A stretch of 64,000 nucleotides of DNA from Odiellus spinosus. Its lineage: Eukaryota > Arthropoda > Arachnida > Opiliones > Phalangiidae. Every line of letters begins with the position of its first letter. The first letter of the stretch is position 1. Positions 1 to 14,503 of this stretch are shown piece by piece. The stretch lies in contig CAWUCO010000268.1 of the NCBI GenBank assembly GCA_963920705.1, positions 4,340,001-4,404,000 of the forward strand. The letters run 5' to 3'. The position numbers and the translations under genes were made by a program. The notes below the pieces were generated by a model that searched no databases, had not been told where the DNA came from, and saw nothing but the letters and a program-made list of their open reading frames with translations.

Positions 1-2299
1 TAAAAAATTCTTATTATTTAGACTGTCCATTAATTGCTCTTTCGAATGACTTTGGTTTTGTCTAAATTGCAAAATTGTGACCAATATAAAATTGGTTAAA
101 ATTAAGCAAAAAACGCTTAAAAATCCAAGATTATTGGATTCAAATGGACACAAAACTTTTGATTTTTAAGCGATTTAGACAAAATTAAGACCACTCGAAA
201 GAGCAAATATTGGTCTATCTGAAAAACAAGAGTTTTGGAAAATCCGTTGAAAAACATGAAAATATAGCCAATTCAAAAAACATCTAATATCAAAAAGCGA
301 ATTTTTAAAATCTGAAATTTGACTATTTTGATATTGTATGGTTTCTTGAATTGGCCATATTTTTCTTGTTTTTCAACGGATTTTTAAAAAATTCTTATTA
401 TTTAGACTGTCCATTAATTGCTCTTTCGAATGACTTTGGTTTTGTCTAAATTGCAAAATTGTGACCAATATAAAATTGGTTAAAATTAAGCAAAAACGCT
501 TAAAAATCCAAGATTATTGGATTCAAATGGACACAAAACTTTTGATTTTTAAGCGATTTAGACAAAATTAAGACCACTCGAAAGAGCAAATATTGGTCTA
601 TCTGAAAAACAAGAGTTTTGGAAAATCCGTTGAAAAACATGAAAATATAGCCAATTCAAAAAACATCTAATATCAAAAAGCGAATTTTTAAAATCTGAAA
701 TTTGACTATTTTGATATTGTATGGTTTCTTGAATTTGCCATATTTTTCTTGATTTTCAACGGATATTTAAAAAATTCTTATTATTTAGACTGTCCATTAA
801 TTGCTCTTTCGAATGACTTTGGTTTTGTCTAAATTGCAAAATTGTGACCAATATAAAATAAGTTAAAATTAAGCAAAAACGCTTAAAAATCCAAGATTAT
901 TGGATTCAAATGGACACAAAACTTTTGATTTTTAAGCGATTTAGACAAAATTAAGACCACTCGAAAGAGCAAATATTGGTCTATCTAAAAAACAAGAGTT
1001 TTGGAAAATCCGTTGAAAAACATGGAAAATATGGACAATTCAAAAAACATCTAATATCAAAAAGCGAATTTTGAAAATTTGAAATTTGACTATTTTGATA
1101 TTGTATGGTTTCTTGAATTGGCCATATTTTTCTTGTTTTTCAACGGATTTTTAAAAAATTCTTATTATTTAGACTGTCCATTAATTGCTCTTTCGAATGA
1201 CTTTGGTTTTGTCTAAATTGCAAAATTGTGACCAATATAAAATTGGTTAAAATTAAGCAAAAACGCTTAAAAATCCAAGATTATTGGATTCAAATGGACA
1301 CAAAACTTTTGATTTTTAAGCGATTTAGACAAAATTAAGACCACTCGAAAGAGCAAATATTGGTCTATCTGAAAAACAAGAGTTTTGGAAAATCCGTTGA
1401 AAAACATGAAAATATAGCCAATTCAAAAAACATCTAATATCAAAAAGCGAATTTTTAAAATCTGAAATTTGACTATTTTGATATTGTATGGTTTCTTGAA
1501 TTGGCCATATTTTTCTTGATTTTCAACGGATTTTTAAAAAATTCTTATTATTTAGACTGTCCATTAATTGCTCTTTCGAATGACTTTGGTTTTGTCTAAA
1601 TTGCAAAATTGTGACCAATATAAAATAAGTTAAAATTAAGCAAAAACGCTTAAAAATCCAAGATTATTGGATTCAAATGGACACAAAACTTTTGATTTTT
1701 AAGCGATTTAGACAAAATTAAGACCACTCGAAAGAGCAAATATTGGTCTATCTAAAAAACAAGAGTTTTGGAAAATCCGTTGAAAAACATGAAAATATAG
1801 CCAATTCAAAAAACATCTAATATCAAAAAGCGAATTTTTAAAATCTGAAATTTGACTATTTTGATATTGTATGGTTTCTTGAATTGGCCATATTTTTCTT
1901 GATTTTCAACGGATTTTTAAAAAATTCTTATTATTTAGACTGTCCATTAATTGCTCTTTCGAATGACTTTGGTTTTGTCTAAATTGCAAAATTGTGACCA
2001 ATATAAAATAAGTTAAAATTAAGCAAAAACGCTTAAAAATCCAAGATTATTGGATTCAAATGGACACAAAACTTTTGATTTTTAAGCGATTTAGACAAAA
2101 TTAAGACCACTCGAAAGAGCAAATATTGGTCTATCTAAAAAACAAGAGTTTTGGAAAATCCGTTGAAAAACATGGAAAATATGGACAATTCAAAAAACAT
2201 CTAATATCAAAAAGCGAATTTTGAAAATTTGAAATTTGACTATTTTGATATTGTATGGTTTCTTGAATTGGCCATATTTTTCTTGTTTTTCAACGGATT

Positions 2300-4900
2300 T
2301 TTAAAAAATTCTTATTATTTAGACTGTCCATTAATTGCTCTTTCGAATGATTTTGGTTTTGTCTAAATTGCAAAATTGTGACCAATATAAAATTGGTTAA
2401 AATTAAGCAAAAACGCTTAAAAATCCAAGATTATTGGATTCAAATGGACACAAAACTTTTGATTTTTAAGCGATTTAGACAAAATTAAGACCACTCGAAA
2501 GAGCAAATATTGGTCTATCTGAAAAACAAGAGTTTTGGAAAATCCGTTGAAAAACATGAAAATATAGCCAATTCAAAAAACATCTAATATCAAAAAGCGA
2601 ATTTTTAAAATCTGAAATTTGACTATTTTGATATTGTATGGTTTCTTGAATTTGCCATATTTTTCTTGATTTTCAACGGATATTTAAAAAATTCTTATTA
2701 TTTAGACTGTCCATTAATTGCTCTTTCGAATGACTTTGGTTTTGTCTAAATTGCAAAATTGTGACCAATATAAAATAAGTTAAAATTAAGCAAAAACGCT
2801 TAAAAATCCAAGATTATTGGATTCAAATGGACACAAAACTTTTGATTTTTAAGCGATTTAGACAAAATTAAGACCACTCGAAAGAGCAAATATTGGTCTA
2901 TCTAAAAAACAAGAGTTTTGGAAAATCCGTTGAAAAACATGGAAAATATGGACAATTCAAAAAACATCTAATATCAAAAAGCGAATTTTGAAAATTTGAA
3001 ATTTGACTATTTTGATATTGTATGGTTTCTTGAATTGGCCATATTTTTCTTGTTTTTCAACGGATTTTTAAAAAATTCTTATTATTTAGACTGTCCATTA
3101 ATTGCTCTTTCGAATGACTTTGGTTTTGTCTAAATTGCAAAATTGTGACCAATATAAAATTGGTTAAAATTAAGCAAAAAACGCTTAAAAATCCAAGATT
3201 ATTGGATTCAAATGGACACAAAACTTTTGATTTTTAAGCGATTTAGACAAAATTAAGACCACTCGAAAGAGCAAATATTGTTCTATCTGAAAAACAAGAG
3301 TTTTGGAAAATCCGTTGAAAAACATGAAAATATAGCCAATTCAAAAAACATCTAATATCAAAAAGCGAATTTTTAAAATCTGAAATTTGACTATTTTGAT
3401 ATTGTATGGTTTCTTGAATTTGCCATATTTTTCTTGATTTTCAACGGATTTTTAAAAAATTCTTATTATTTAGACTGTCCATTAATTGCTCTTTCGAATG
3501 ACTTTGGTTTTGTCTAAATTGCAAAATTGTGACCAATATAAAATAAGTTAAAATTAAGCAAAAACGCTTAAAAATCCAAGATTATTGGATTCAAATGGAC
3601 ACAAAACTTTTGATTTTTAAGCGATTTAGACAAAATTAAGACCACTCGAAAGAGCAAATATTGGTCTATCTGAAAATCAAGAGTTTTGGAAAATCCGTTG
3701 AAAAACATGGAAAATATGGACAATTCAAAAAACATCTAATATCAAAAAGCGAATTTTTAAAATCTGAAATTTGACTATTTTGATATTGTATGGTTTCTTG
3801 AATTGGCCATATTTTTCTTGTTTTTCAACGGATTTTTGAAAACTCTTATTATTTAGACTGTCCATTAATTGCTCTTTCGAATGACTTTGGTTTTGTCTAA
3901 ATTGCAAAATTGTGACAAATATAAAATTCGTTAAAATAAAGCAAAAACACTTAAAAATCCAAGATTATTGGATTCAAATGGACACAAAACTTTTGATTTT
4001 TAAGCGATTTAGACAAAATTAAGACCACTCGAAAGAGCAAATATTGTTCTATCTGAAAAACAAGAGTTTTGGAAAATCCGTTGAAAAACATGAAAATATA
4101 GCCAATTCAAAAAACATCTAATATCAAAAAGCGAATTTTTAAAATCTGAAATTTGACTATTTTGATATTGTATGGTTTCTTGAATTTGCCATATTTTTCT
4201 TGATTTTCAACGGATTTTTAAAAAATTCTTATTATTTAGACTGTCCATTAATTGCTCTTTCGAATGACTTTGGTTTTGTCTAAATTGCAAAATTGTGACC
4301 AATATAAAATAAGTTAAAATTAAGCAAAAACGCTTAAAAATCCAAGATTATTGGATTCAAATGGACACAAAACTTTTGATTTTTAAGCGATTTAGACAAA
4401 ATTAAGACCACTCGAAAGAGCAAATATTGGTCTATCTGAAAATCAAGAGTTTTGGAAAATCCGTTGAAAAACATGGAAAATATGGACAATTCAAAAAACA
4501 TCTAATATCAAAAAGCGAATTTTTAAAATCTGAAATTTGACTATTTTGATATTGTATGGTTTCTTGAATTGGCCATATTTTTCTTGTTTTTCAACGGATT
4601 TTTGAAAACTCTTATTATTTAGACTGTCCATTAATTGCTCTTTCGAATGACTTTGGTTTTGTCTAAATTGCAAAATTGTGACAAATATAAAATTCGTTAA
4701 AATAAAGCAAAAACACTTAAAAATCCAAGATTATTGGATTCAAATGGACACAAAACTTTTGATTTTTAAGCGATTTAGACAAAATTAAGACTACTCGAAA
4801 GAGCAAATATTGGTCTATCTAAAAAACAAGAGTTTTGGAAAATCCGTTGAAAAACATGGAAAATATGGACAATTCAAAAAACATCTAATATCAAAAAGCG
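2300..4900 (+). repeat. Dimeric higher-order repeat (~766 bp)
   Basis: Two monomer types alternate. One has catgaaaatatagcc and the other catggaaaatatggac together with aaaataagtt. For example the segment around 3725-3907 recurs almost unchanged at 4491-4673, 766 bp later. Between 385 and 2300 the same types occur in less regular order, with trimeric spacing (the ggaaaatatggac type at about 1023 and 2173), consistent with unequal exchange. Confidence 0.75.
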
Positions 4901-6704
4901 AATTTTGAAAATCTGAAATTTGACTATTTTGATATTCTATGATTTCATGAATTGGCCATATTTTTCTTGTTTTTCAACGGATTTTTGAAAACTCTTATTA
5001 TTTAGACTGTCCATTAATTGCTCTTTCGAATGACTTTGGTTTTGTCTAAATTGCAAAATTGTGACAAATATAAAATTGGTTAAAATTAAGCAAAAACGCT
5101 TAAAAATCCAAGATTATTGGATTCAAATGGACACAAAACTTTTGATTTTTAAGCGATTTAGACAAAATTAAGACCACTCGAAAGAGCAAATATTGGTCTA
5201 TCTGAAAATCAAGAGTTTTGGAAAATCCGTTGAAAAACATGGAAAATATGGACAATTCAAAAAACATCTAATATCAAAAAGCGAATTTTTAAAATCTGAA
5301 ATTTGACTATTTTGATATTCTATGATTTCTTGAATTGGCCATATTTTTCTTGTTTTTCAACGGATTTTTGAAAACTCTTATTATTTAGACTGTCCATTAA
5401 TTGCTCTTTCGAATGACTTTGGTTTTGTCTAAATTGCAAAATTGTGACCAATATAAAATTGGTTAAAATTAAGCAAAAACACTTAAAAATCCAAGATTAT
5501 TGGATTCAAATGGACACAAAACTTTTGATTTTTAAGCGATTTAGACAAACTTAAGACCACTCGAAAGAGCAAATATTGGTCTATCTAAAAAACAAGAGTT
5601 TTGGAAAATCCGTTGAAAAACATGGAAAATATGGACAATTCAAAAAGCATCTAATATCAAAAAGCGAATTTTGAAAATCTGAAATTTGACTATTTTGATA
5701 TTCTATGATTTCTTGAATTGGCCATATTTTTCTTGTTTTTCAACGGATTTTGGAAAACTCTTAATATTTAGACTGTCCATTAATTGCTATTTCGAATGAC
5801 TTTGGTTTTGTCTAAATTGCAAAATTGTGAAAAATATAAAATTGGTTAAAATTAAGCAAAAACACTTAAAAATCCAAGATTATTGGATTCAAATGGACAC
5901 AAAACTTTTGATTTTTAAGCGATTTAGACAAACTTAAGACCACTCGAAAGAGCAAATATTGGTCTATCTAAAAAACAAGAGTTTTGGAAAATCCGTTGAA
6001 AAACATGGAAAATATGGACAATTCAAAAAGCATCTAATATCAAAAAGCGAATTTTGAAAATCTGAAATTTGACTATTTTGATATTCTATGATTTCTTGAA
6101 TTGGCCATATTTTTCTTGTTTTTCAACGGATTTTGGAAAACTCTTAATATTTAGACTGTCCATTAATTGCTATTTCGAATGACTTTGGTTTTGTCTAAAT
6201 TGCAAAATTGTGAAAAATATAAAATTGGTTAAAATTAAGCAAAAACGCTTAAAAATCAAAGATTATTGGATTCAAATGGACACAAAACTTTTGATTTTTA
6301 AGCGATTTAGACAAAATTAGACCACTCGAAAGAGCAAATATTGGTCTATCTAAAAAACATGAGTTTTGGAAAATCCCTTGAAAAACATGGAAAATATGGA
6401 CAATTCAAAAAACATCTAATATCAAAAAGCGAATTTTGAAAATCTGAAATTTGACTATTTTGATATTCTATGATTTCTTGAATTGGCCATATTTTTCTTG
6501 TTTTTCAACGGATTTTTGAAATCTCTTATTATTTAGACTGTCCATTAATTGCTCTTTCGAATGACTTTGGTTTTGTCTAAATTGCAAAATTGTGACAAAT
6601 ATAAAATTGGTTAAAATTAAGCAAAAACGCTTAAAAATCCAAGATTATTGGATTCAAATGGACACAACACTTTTGATTTTTAAGCGATTTAGACAAAACT
6701 AGAC

Positions 6705-9430
6705 CACTCGAAAGAGAAAATATTGGTCTATCTAAAAAACATGAGTTTTGGAAAATCCCTTGAAAAACATGGAAAGTATGGACAATTCAAAAAACATCTA
6801 ATATCAAAAAGCGAATTTTTAAAATCTGAAATTTGACTATTTTGATATTGTATGATTTCTTGAATTGGCCATATTTTTCTTGTTTTTCAACGGATTTTTG
6901 AAAACTCTTGTTATTTAGACTGTCCATTAATTGCTCTTTCGAATGACTTTGGTTTTGTCTAAATTGCAAAATTGTGACCAATATAAAATTGGTTAAAATT
7001 AAGCAAAAACGCTTAAAAATCCAAGATTATTGGATTCAAATGGACACAAAACTTTTGATTTTTAAGCGATTTAGACAAACTTAAGACCACTCGAAAGAGC
7101 AAATATTGGTCTATCTAAAAAACAAGAGTTTTGGAAAATCCGTTGAAAAACATGGAAAATATGGACAATTCAAAAAGCATCTAATATCAAAAAGCGAATT
7201 TTGAAAATCTGAAATTTGACTATTTTGATATTCTATGATTTCTTGAATTGGCCATATTTTTCTTGTTTTTCAACGGATTTTTGAAAACTCTTATTATTAA
7301 GACTGTCCATTAATTGCTTTTTCGAATGACTTTGGTTTTGTCTAAATTGCAAAATTGTGACAAATATAAAATTGGTTAAAATTAAGCAAAAACGCTTAAA
7401 AATCCAAGATTATTGGATTCAAATGGACACAAAACTTTTGATTTTTAAGCGATTTAGACAAAATTAGACCACTCGAAAGAGCAAATATTGGTCTATCTAA
7501 AAAACATGAGTTTTATAAAATCCCTTGAAAAACATGGAAAATATGGACAATTCAAAAAACATCTAATATCAAAAAGCGAATTTTGAAAATCTGAAATTTG
7601 ACTATTTTGATATTCTATGATTTCTTGAATTGGCCATATTTTTCTTCTTTTTCAACGGATTTTTGAAAACTCTTATTATTTAGACTGTCCATTAATTGCT
7701 CTTTCGAATGACTTTGGTTTTGTCTAAATTGCAAAATTGTGACAAATATAAAATTGGATAAAATAAAGCAAAAACGCTTAAACATCCAAGATTATTGGAT
7801 TAAAATGGACACAAAACTTTTGATTTTTAAGCGATTTAGACAAAATTAAGACCACTCGAAAGAGCAAATATTGGTCTATCTGAAAATCAAGAGTTTTGGA
7901 AAATCCGTTGAAAAACATGGAAAATATGGACAATTCAAAAAACATCTAATATCAAAAAGCGAATTTTTAAAATCTGAAATTTGACTATTTTGATATTGTA
8001 TGGTTTCTTGAATTGGCCATATTTTTCTTGTTTTTCAACGGATTTTTGAAAACTCTTATTATTTAGACTGTCCATTAATTGCTCTTTCGAATGACTTTGG
8101 TTTTGTCTAAATTGCAAAATTGTGACAAATATAAAATTGGTTAAAATAAAGCAAAAACTCTTAAAAATCCAAGATTATTGGATTCAAATGGACACAAAAC
8201 TTTTGATTTTTAAGCGATTTAGACAAAATTAAGACCACTCGAAAGAGAAAATATTGGTCTATCTAAAAAACATGAGTTTTGGAAAATCCCTTGAAAAACA
8301 TGGAAAGTATGGACAATTCAAAAAACATCTAATATCAAAAAGCGAATTTTTAAAATCTGAAATTTGACTATTTTGATATTGTATGATTTCTTGAATTGGC
8401 CATATTTTTCTTGTTTTTCAACGGATTTTTGAAAACTCTTGTTATTTAGACTGTCCATTAATTGCTCTTTCGAATGACTTTGGTTTTGTCTAAATTGCAA
8501 AATTGTGACCAATATAAAATTGGTTAAAATTAAGCAAAAACGCTTAAAAATCCAAGATTATTGGATTCAAATGGACACAAAACTTTTGATTTTTAAGCGA
8601 TTTAGACAAACTTAAGACCACTCGAAAGAGCAAATATTGGTCTATCTAAAAAACAAGAGTTTTGGAAAATCCGTTGAAAAACATGGAAAATATGGACAAT
8701 TCAAAAAGCATCTAATATCAAAAAGCGAATTTTGAAAATCTGAAATTTGACTATTTTGATATTCTATGATTTCTTGAATTGGCCATATTTTTCTTGTTTT
8801 TCAACGGATTTTTGAAAACTCTTATTATTAAGACTGTCCATTAATTGCTTTTTCGAATGACTTTGGTTTTGTCTAAATTGCAAAATTGTGACAAATATAA
8901 AATTGGTTAAAATTAAGCAAAAACGCTTAAAAATCCAAGATTATTGGATTCAAATGGACACAAAACTTTTGATTTTTAAGCGATTTAGACAAAATTAGAC
9001 CACTCGAAAGAGCAAATATTGGTCTATCTAAAAAACATGAGTTTTATAAAATCCCTTGAAAAACATGGAAAATATGGACAATTCAAAAAACATCTAATAT
9101 CAAAAAGCGAATTTTGAAAATCTGAAATTTGACTATTTTGATATTCTATGATTTCTTGAATTGGCCATATTTTTCTTCTTTTTCAACGGATTTTTGAAAA
9201 CTCTTATTATTTAGACTGTCCATTAATTGCTCTTTCGAATGACTTTGGTTTTGTCTAAATTGCAAAATTGTGACAAATATAAAATTGGATAAAATAAAGC
9301 AAAAACGCTTAAACATCCAAGATTATTGGATTAAAATGGACACAAAACTTTTGATTTTTAAGCGATTTAGACAAAATTAAGACCACTCGAAAGAGCAAAT
9401 ATTGGTCTATCTGAAAATCAAGAGTTTTGG
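6705..9430 (+). repeat. Tetrameric higher-order repeat (1531 bp)
   Basis: The segment from about 6705 recurs from about 8236, an offset of 1531 bp (four monomers). Shared rare variants include gaaagagaaaatatt, ctcttgttatttag, attattaagactgtcc with attgctttttcg, ttttataaaatccc (7512 and 9043) and tttcttctttttcaac. The second copy runs into the strand switch at about 9440. Confidence 0.85.
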
Positions 9431-9440
9431 AAAATCCGTT

Positions 9441-10310
9441 GAAAAACAAGAAAAATATGGCCAATTCAAGAAATCATAGAATATCAAAATAGTCAAATTT
9501 CAGATTTTCAAAATTCGCTTTTTGATATTAGATGTTTTTTGAATTGTCCATATTTTCCATGTTTTTCAACGGATTTTCCAAAACTCTTGATTTTCAGATA
9601 GACCAATATTTGCTCTTTCGAGTGGTCTTAATTTTGTCTAAATCGCTTAAAAATCAAAAGTTTTGTGTCCATTTTAATCCAATAATCTTGGATTTTTAAG
9701 TGTTTTTGCTTAATTTTAACCAATTTTATAATTGTCACAATTTTGCAATTTAGACAAAACCAAAGTCATTCGAAAGAGCAATTAATGGACAGTCTAAATA
9801 ATAAGAGTTTTCAAAAATCCGTTGAAAAACAAGAAAAATATGGCCCATTCAAGAAACCATACAATATCAAAATAGTCAAATTTCAGATTTTAAAAATTCG
9901 CTTTTTGATATTAGATGTTTTTTGAATTGGCTATATTTTCCATGTTTTTCAACGGATTTTCCAAAACTCTTGTTTTTAGATAGACCAATATTTGCTCTTT
10001 CGAGTAGTCTTAATTTTGTCTAAATCGCTTAAAAATCAAAAGTTTTGTGTCCATTTGAAATCAATAATCTTGGATTTTTAAGTGTTTTTGCTTTATTTTA
10101 ACCAATTTTATATTTGTCACGTCTTGGCAATTTAGACAAAACCAAAGTCATTCGAAAGAGCAATTAATGGACAGTCTAAATAACAAGAGTTTTCAAAAAT
10201 CCGTTGAAAAACAAGAAAAATATGGCCAATTCGAGGAACCATACAATATCAAAATAGTCAAATTTCAGATTTTCAAAATTCGCTTTTTGATATTAGATGT
10301 TTTTTGAATT
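9441..10310 (-). repeat. Orientation-B cassette 1 (~870 bp)
   Basis: The left switch is in the P-core at 9431-9448 and the right switch at about 10303-10320, where gatgttttttgaatt runs into ggccatatttttcttg. The cassette carries the variants acgtcttgg (near 10119) and attcgaggaacc (near 10230). The same junctions and variants recur in later cassettes, so this looks like one member of an amplified inverted cassette. Confidence 0.9.
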
Positions 10311-12115
10311 GGCCATATTTTTCTTGTTTTTCAACGGATTTTTGAAATCTCTTATTATTTAGACTGTCCATTAATTGCTCTTTCGAATGACTTTGGTTTT
10401 GTCTAAATTGCAAAATTGTGACAAATATAAAATTGGTTAAAATTAAGCAAAAACGCTTAAAAATCCAAGATTATTGGATTCAAATGGACACAACACTTTT
10501 GATTTTTAAGCGATTTAGACAAAACTAGACCACTCGAAAGAGAAAATATTGGTCTATCTTAAAAACATGACTTTTGGAAAATCCCTTGAAAAACATGGAA
10601 AGTATGGACAATTCAAAAAACATCTAATATCAAAAAGCGAATTTTTAAAATCTGAAATTTGACTATTTTGATATTGTATGATTTCTTGAATTGGCCATAT
10701 TTTTCTTGTTTTTCAACGGATTTTTGAAAACTCTTGTTATTTAGACTGTCCATTAATTGCTCTTTCGAATGACTTTGGTTTTGTCTAAATTGCAAAATTG
10801 TGACCAATATAAAATTGGTTAAAATTAAGCAAAAACGCTTAAAAATCCAAGATTATTGGATTCAAATGGACACAAAACTTTTGATTTTTAAGCGATTTAG
10901 ACAAACTTAAGACCACTCGAAAGAGCAAATATTGGTCTATCTAAAAAACAAGAGTTTTGGAAAATCCGTTGAAAAACATGGAAAATATGGACAATTCAAA
11001 AAGCATCTAATATCAAAAAGCGAATTTTGAAAATCTGAAATTTGACTATTTTGATATTCTATGATTTCTTGAATTGGCCATATTTTTCTTGTTTTTCAAC
11101 GGATTTTTGAAAACTCTTATTATTAAGACTGTCCATTAATTGCTTTTTCGAATGACTTTGGTTTTGTCTAAATTGCAAAATTGTGACAAATATAAAATTG
11201 GTTAAAATTAAGCAAAAACGCTTAAAAATCCAAGATTATTGGATTCAAATGGACACAAAACTTTTGATTTTTAAGCGATTTAGACAAAATTAGACCACTC
11301 GAAAGAGCAAATATTGGTCTATCTAAAAAACATGAGTTTTATAAAATCCCTTGAAAAACATGGAAAATATGGACAATTCAAAAAACATCTAATATCAAAA
11401 AGCGAATTTTGAAAATCTGAAATTTGACTATTTTGATATTCTATGATTTCTTGAATTGGCCATATTTTTCTTGTTTTTCAACGGATTTTTGAAAACTCTT
11501 ATTATTAAGACTGTCCATTAATTGCTTTTTCGAATGACTTTGGTTTTGTCTAAATTGCAAAATTGTGACAAATATAAAATTGGTTAAAATTAAGCAAAAA
11601 CGCTTAAAAATCCAAGATTATTGGATTCAAATGGACACAAAACTTTTGATTTTTAAGCGATTTAGACAAAATTAGACCACTCGAAAGAGCAAATATTGGT
11701 CTATCTAAAAAACATGAGTTTTATAAAATCCCTTGAAAAACATGGAAAATATGGACAATTCAAAAAACATCTAATATCAAAAAGCGAATTTTGAAAATCT
11801 GAAATTTGACTATTTTGATATTCTATGATTTCTTGAATTGGCCATATTTTTCTTCTTTTTCAACGGATTTTTGAAAACTCTTATTATTTAGACTGTCCAT
11901 TAATTGCTCTTTCGAATGACTTTGGTTTTGTCTAAATTGCAAAATTGTGACAAATATAAAATTGGATAAAATAAAGCAAAAACGCTTAAACATCCAAGAT
12001 TATTGGATTAAAATGGACACAAAACTTTTGATTTTTAAGCGATTTAGACAACATTAAGACCACTCGAAAGAGCAAATATTGGTCTATCTGAAAATCAAGA
12101 GTTTTGGAAAATCCG
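10311..12115 (+). repeat. Orientation-A block, copy of ~6.49-7.9 kb plus one monomer
   Basis: Variants gaaatctctt, cacaacacttttg and aaaactagacc near 10340-10530, followed by ctcttgttatttag, match about 6520-6960 at an offset of 3826 bp. One monomer (attattaagactgtcc, attgctttttcg, ttttataaaatccc) is present twice in a row (about 11118 and 11505; 11339 and 11722), a single-monomer duplication not present in the source block. Confidence 0.85.
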
Positions 12116-12973
12116 TTGAAAAACAAGAAAAATATGGCCAATTCAAGAAATCATAGAATATCAAAATAGTCAAATTTCTGATTTTCAAAATTCGCTTTTT
12201 GATATTAGATGCTTTTTGAATTGTCTATATTTTCCATGTTTTTCAACGGATTTTCCAAAACTCTTGATTTTCAGATAGACCAATATTTGCTCTTTCGAGT
12301 GGTCTTAATTTTGTCTAAATCGCTTAAAAATCAAAAGTTTTGTGTCCATTTTAATCCAATAATCTTGAATTTTTAAGTGTTTTTGCTTAATTTTAACCAA
12401 TTTTATAATTGTCACAATTTTGCAATTTAGACAAAACCAAAGTCATTCGAAAGAGCAATTAATGGACAGTCTAAATAATAAGAGTTTTCAAAAATCCGTT
12501 GAAAAACAAGAAAAATATGGCCCATTCAAGAAACCATACAATATCAAAATAGTCAAATTTCAGATTTTAAAAATTCGCTTTTTGATATTAGATGTTTTTT
12601 GAATTGGCTATATTTTCCATGTTTTCCAAAACTCTTGTTTTTAGATAGACCAATATTTGCTCTTTCGAGTAGTCTTAATTTTGTCTAAATCGCTTAAAAA
12701 TCAAAAGTTTTGTGTCCATTTGAAATCAATAATCTTGGATTTTTAAGTGTTTTTGCTTTATTTTAACCAATTTTATATTTGTCACGTCTTGGCAATTTAG
12801 ACAAAACCAAAGTCATTCGAAAGAGCAATTAATGGACAGTCTAAATAACAAGAGTTTTCAAAAATCCGTTGAAAAACAAGAAAAATATGGCCAATTCGAG
12901 GAACCATACAATATCAAAATAGTCAAATTTCAGATTTTCAAAATTCGCTTTTTGATATTAGATGTTTTTTGAA
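12116..12973 (-). repeat. Orientation-B cassette 2, with 12-bp P-core deletion
   Basis: This is a copy of the 9441-10310 cassette at an offset of 2677 bp, dropping to 2665 bp after a 12-bp deletion. At 12621-12626 the sequence reads ccatgttttccaaaac where the parent has ccatgtttttcaacgg followed by attttcc; the lost bases are essentially the P-core, between two short T runs. It carries acgtcttgg at 12784 and attcgaggaacc near 12895. Confidence 0.88.
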
Positions 12974-14016
12974 TTGGCCATATTTTTCTTGTTTTTCAAC
13001 GGATTTTTGAAATCTCTTATTATTTAGACTGTCCATTAATTGCTCTTTCGAATGACTTTGGTTTTGTCTAAATTGCAAAATTGTGACAAATATAAAATTG
13101 GTTAAAATTAAGCAAAAACGCTTAAAAATCCAAGATTATTGGATTCAAATGGACACAACACTTTTGATTTTTAAGCGATTTAGACAAAACTAGACCACTC
13201 GAAAGAGAAAATATTGGTCTATCTAAAAAACATGAGTTTTGGAAAATCCCTTGAAAAACATGGAAAATATGGACAATTCAAAAAACATCTAATATCAAAA
13301 AGCGAATTTTGAAAATCTGAAATTTGACTTTTGTGATATTCTATGATTTCTTGAATTGGCCATATTTTTCTTGTTTTTCAACGGATTTTTGAAAACTCTT
13401 ATTATTTAGACTGTCCATTAATTGCTCTTTCTAATGACTTTGGTTTTGTCTAAATTGCAAAATTGTGACAAATATAAAATTGGTTAAAATAAAGCAAAAA
13501 CACTTAAAAATCCAAGATTATTGGATTCAAATGGACACAAAACTTTTGATTTTTAAGCGATTTAGACAAAATTAGACCACTCGAAAGAGCAAAAATTGGT
13601 CTATCTTAAAAACATGACTTTTGGAAAATCCCTTGAAAAACATGGAAAGTATGGACAATTCAAAAAACATCTAATATCAAAAAGCGAATTTTTAAAATCT
13701 GAAATTTGACTATTTTGATATTGTATGGTTTCTTGAATTGGCCATATTTTTCTTGTTTTTCAACGGATTTTTGAAAACTCTTATTATTTAGACTGTCCAT
13801 TAATTGCTCTTTCGAATGACTTTGGTTTTGTCTAAATTGCAAAATTGTGACAAATATAAAATTGGTTAAAATTAAGCAAAAACGCTTAAAAATCCAAGAT
13901 TATTGGATTAAAATGGACACAAAACTTTTGATTTTTAAGCGATTTAGACAAAATTAAGACCACTCGAAAGAGAAAATATTGGTCTATCTGAAAATCAAGA
14001 GTTTTGGAAAATCCGT
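12974..14016 (+). repeat. Orientation-A block, first half of a 1530-bp A/B unit
   Basis: The block carries gaaatctctt, cacaacacttttg, aaaactagacc, a gacttttgtgatattc variant near 13327, tttctaatgac near 13428 and aaaaattggtc near 13592. The same series recurs 1530 bp later in the next A block. It ends in the P-core at 14008-14025. Confidence 0.88.
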
Positions 14017-14503
14017 TGAAAAACAAGAAAAATATGGCCAATTCAAGAAATCATACAATATCAAAATAGTCAAATTTCAGATTTTAAAAATTCGCTTTTT
14101 GATATTAGATGTTTTTTGAATTGGCTATATTTTCCATGTTTTTCAACGGATTTTCCAAAACTCTTGATTTTCAGATAGACCAATATTTGCTCTTTCGAGT
14201 GGTCTTAATTTTGTCTAAATCGCTTAAAAATCAAAAGTTTTGTGTCCATTTGAATCCAATAATCTTGGATTTTTAAGTGTTTTTGCTTAATTTTAACCAA
14301 TTTTATAATTGTCACAATTTTGCAATTTAGACAAAACCAAAGTCATTCGAAAGAGCAATTAATGGACAGTCTAAATAACAAGAGTTTTCAAAAATCCGTT
14401 GAAAAACAAGAAAAATATGGCCAATTCGAGGAACCATACAATATCAAAATAGTCAAATTTCAGATTTTCAAAATTCGCTTTTTGATATTAGATGTTTTTT
14501 GAA
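14017..14503 (-). repeat. Orientation-B cassette 3 (~488 bp)
   Basis: This has the same left (P-core) and right (gaattggcca) junctions as cassettes 1 and 2 but lacks one monomer; 870 minus 488 is 382. It carries attcgaggaacc near 14426 and lacks the acgtcttgg monomer. Confidence 0.88.

Larger units (their letters stand above)
1..9440 (+). repeat. Orientation-A block, ~24.6 monomers
   Basis: All copies carry ttcgaatgac on the plus strand. The first 3.8 kb use the junction variant tttttaaaaaattctta; from about 3.83 kb on this becomes tttttgaaaactctta. A pair of adjacent near-identical monomers occurs around 5.58-6.15 kb, sharing ttttggaaaactcttaat and attgctatttcg. The block ends in the P-core at 9431-9448, where the sequence turns to orientation B. 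Confidence 0.93.
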
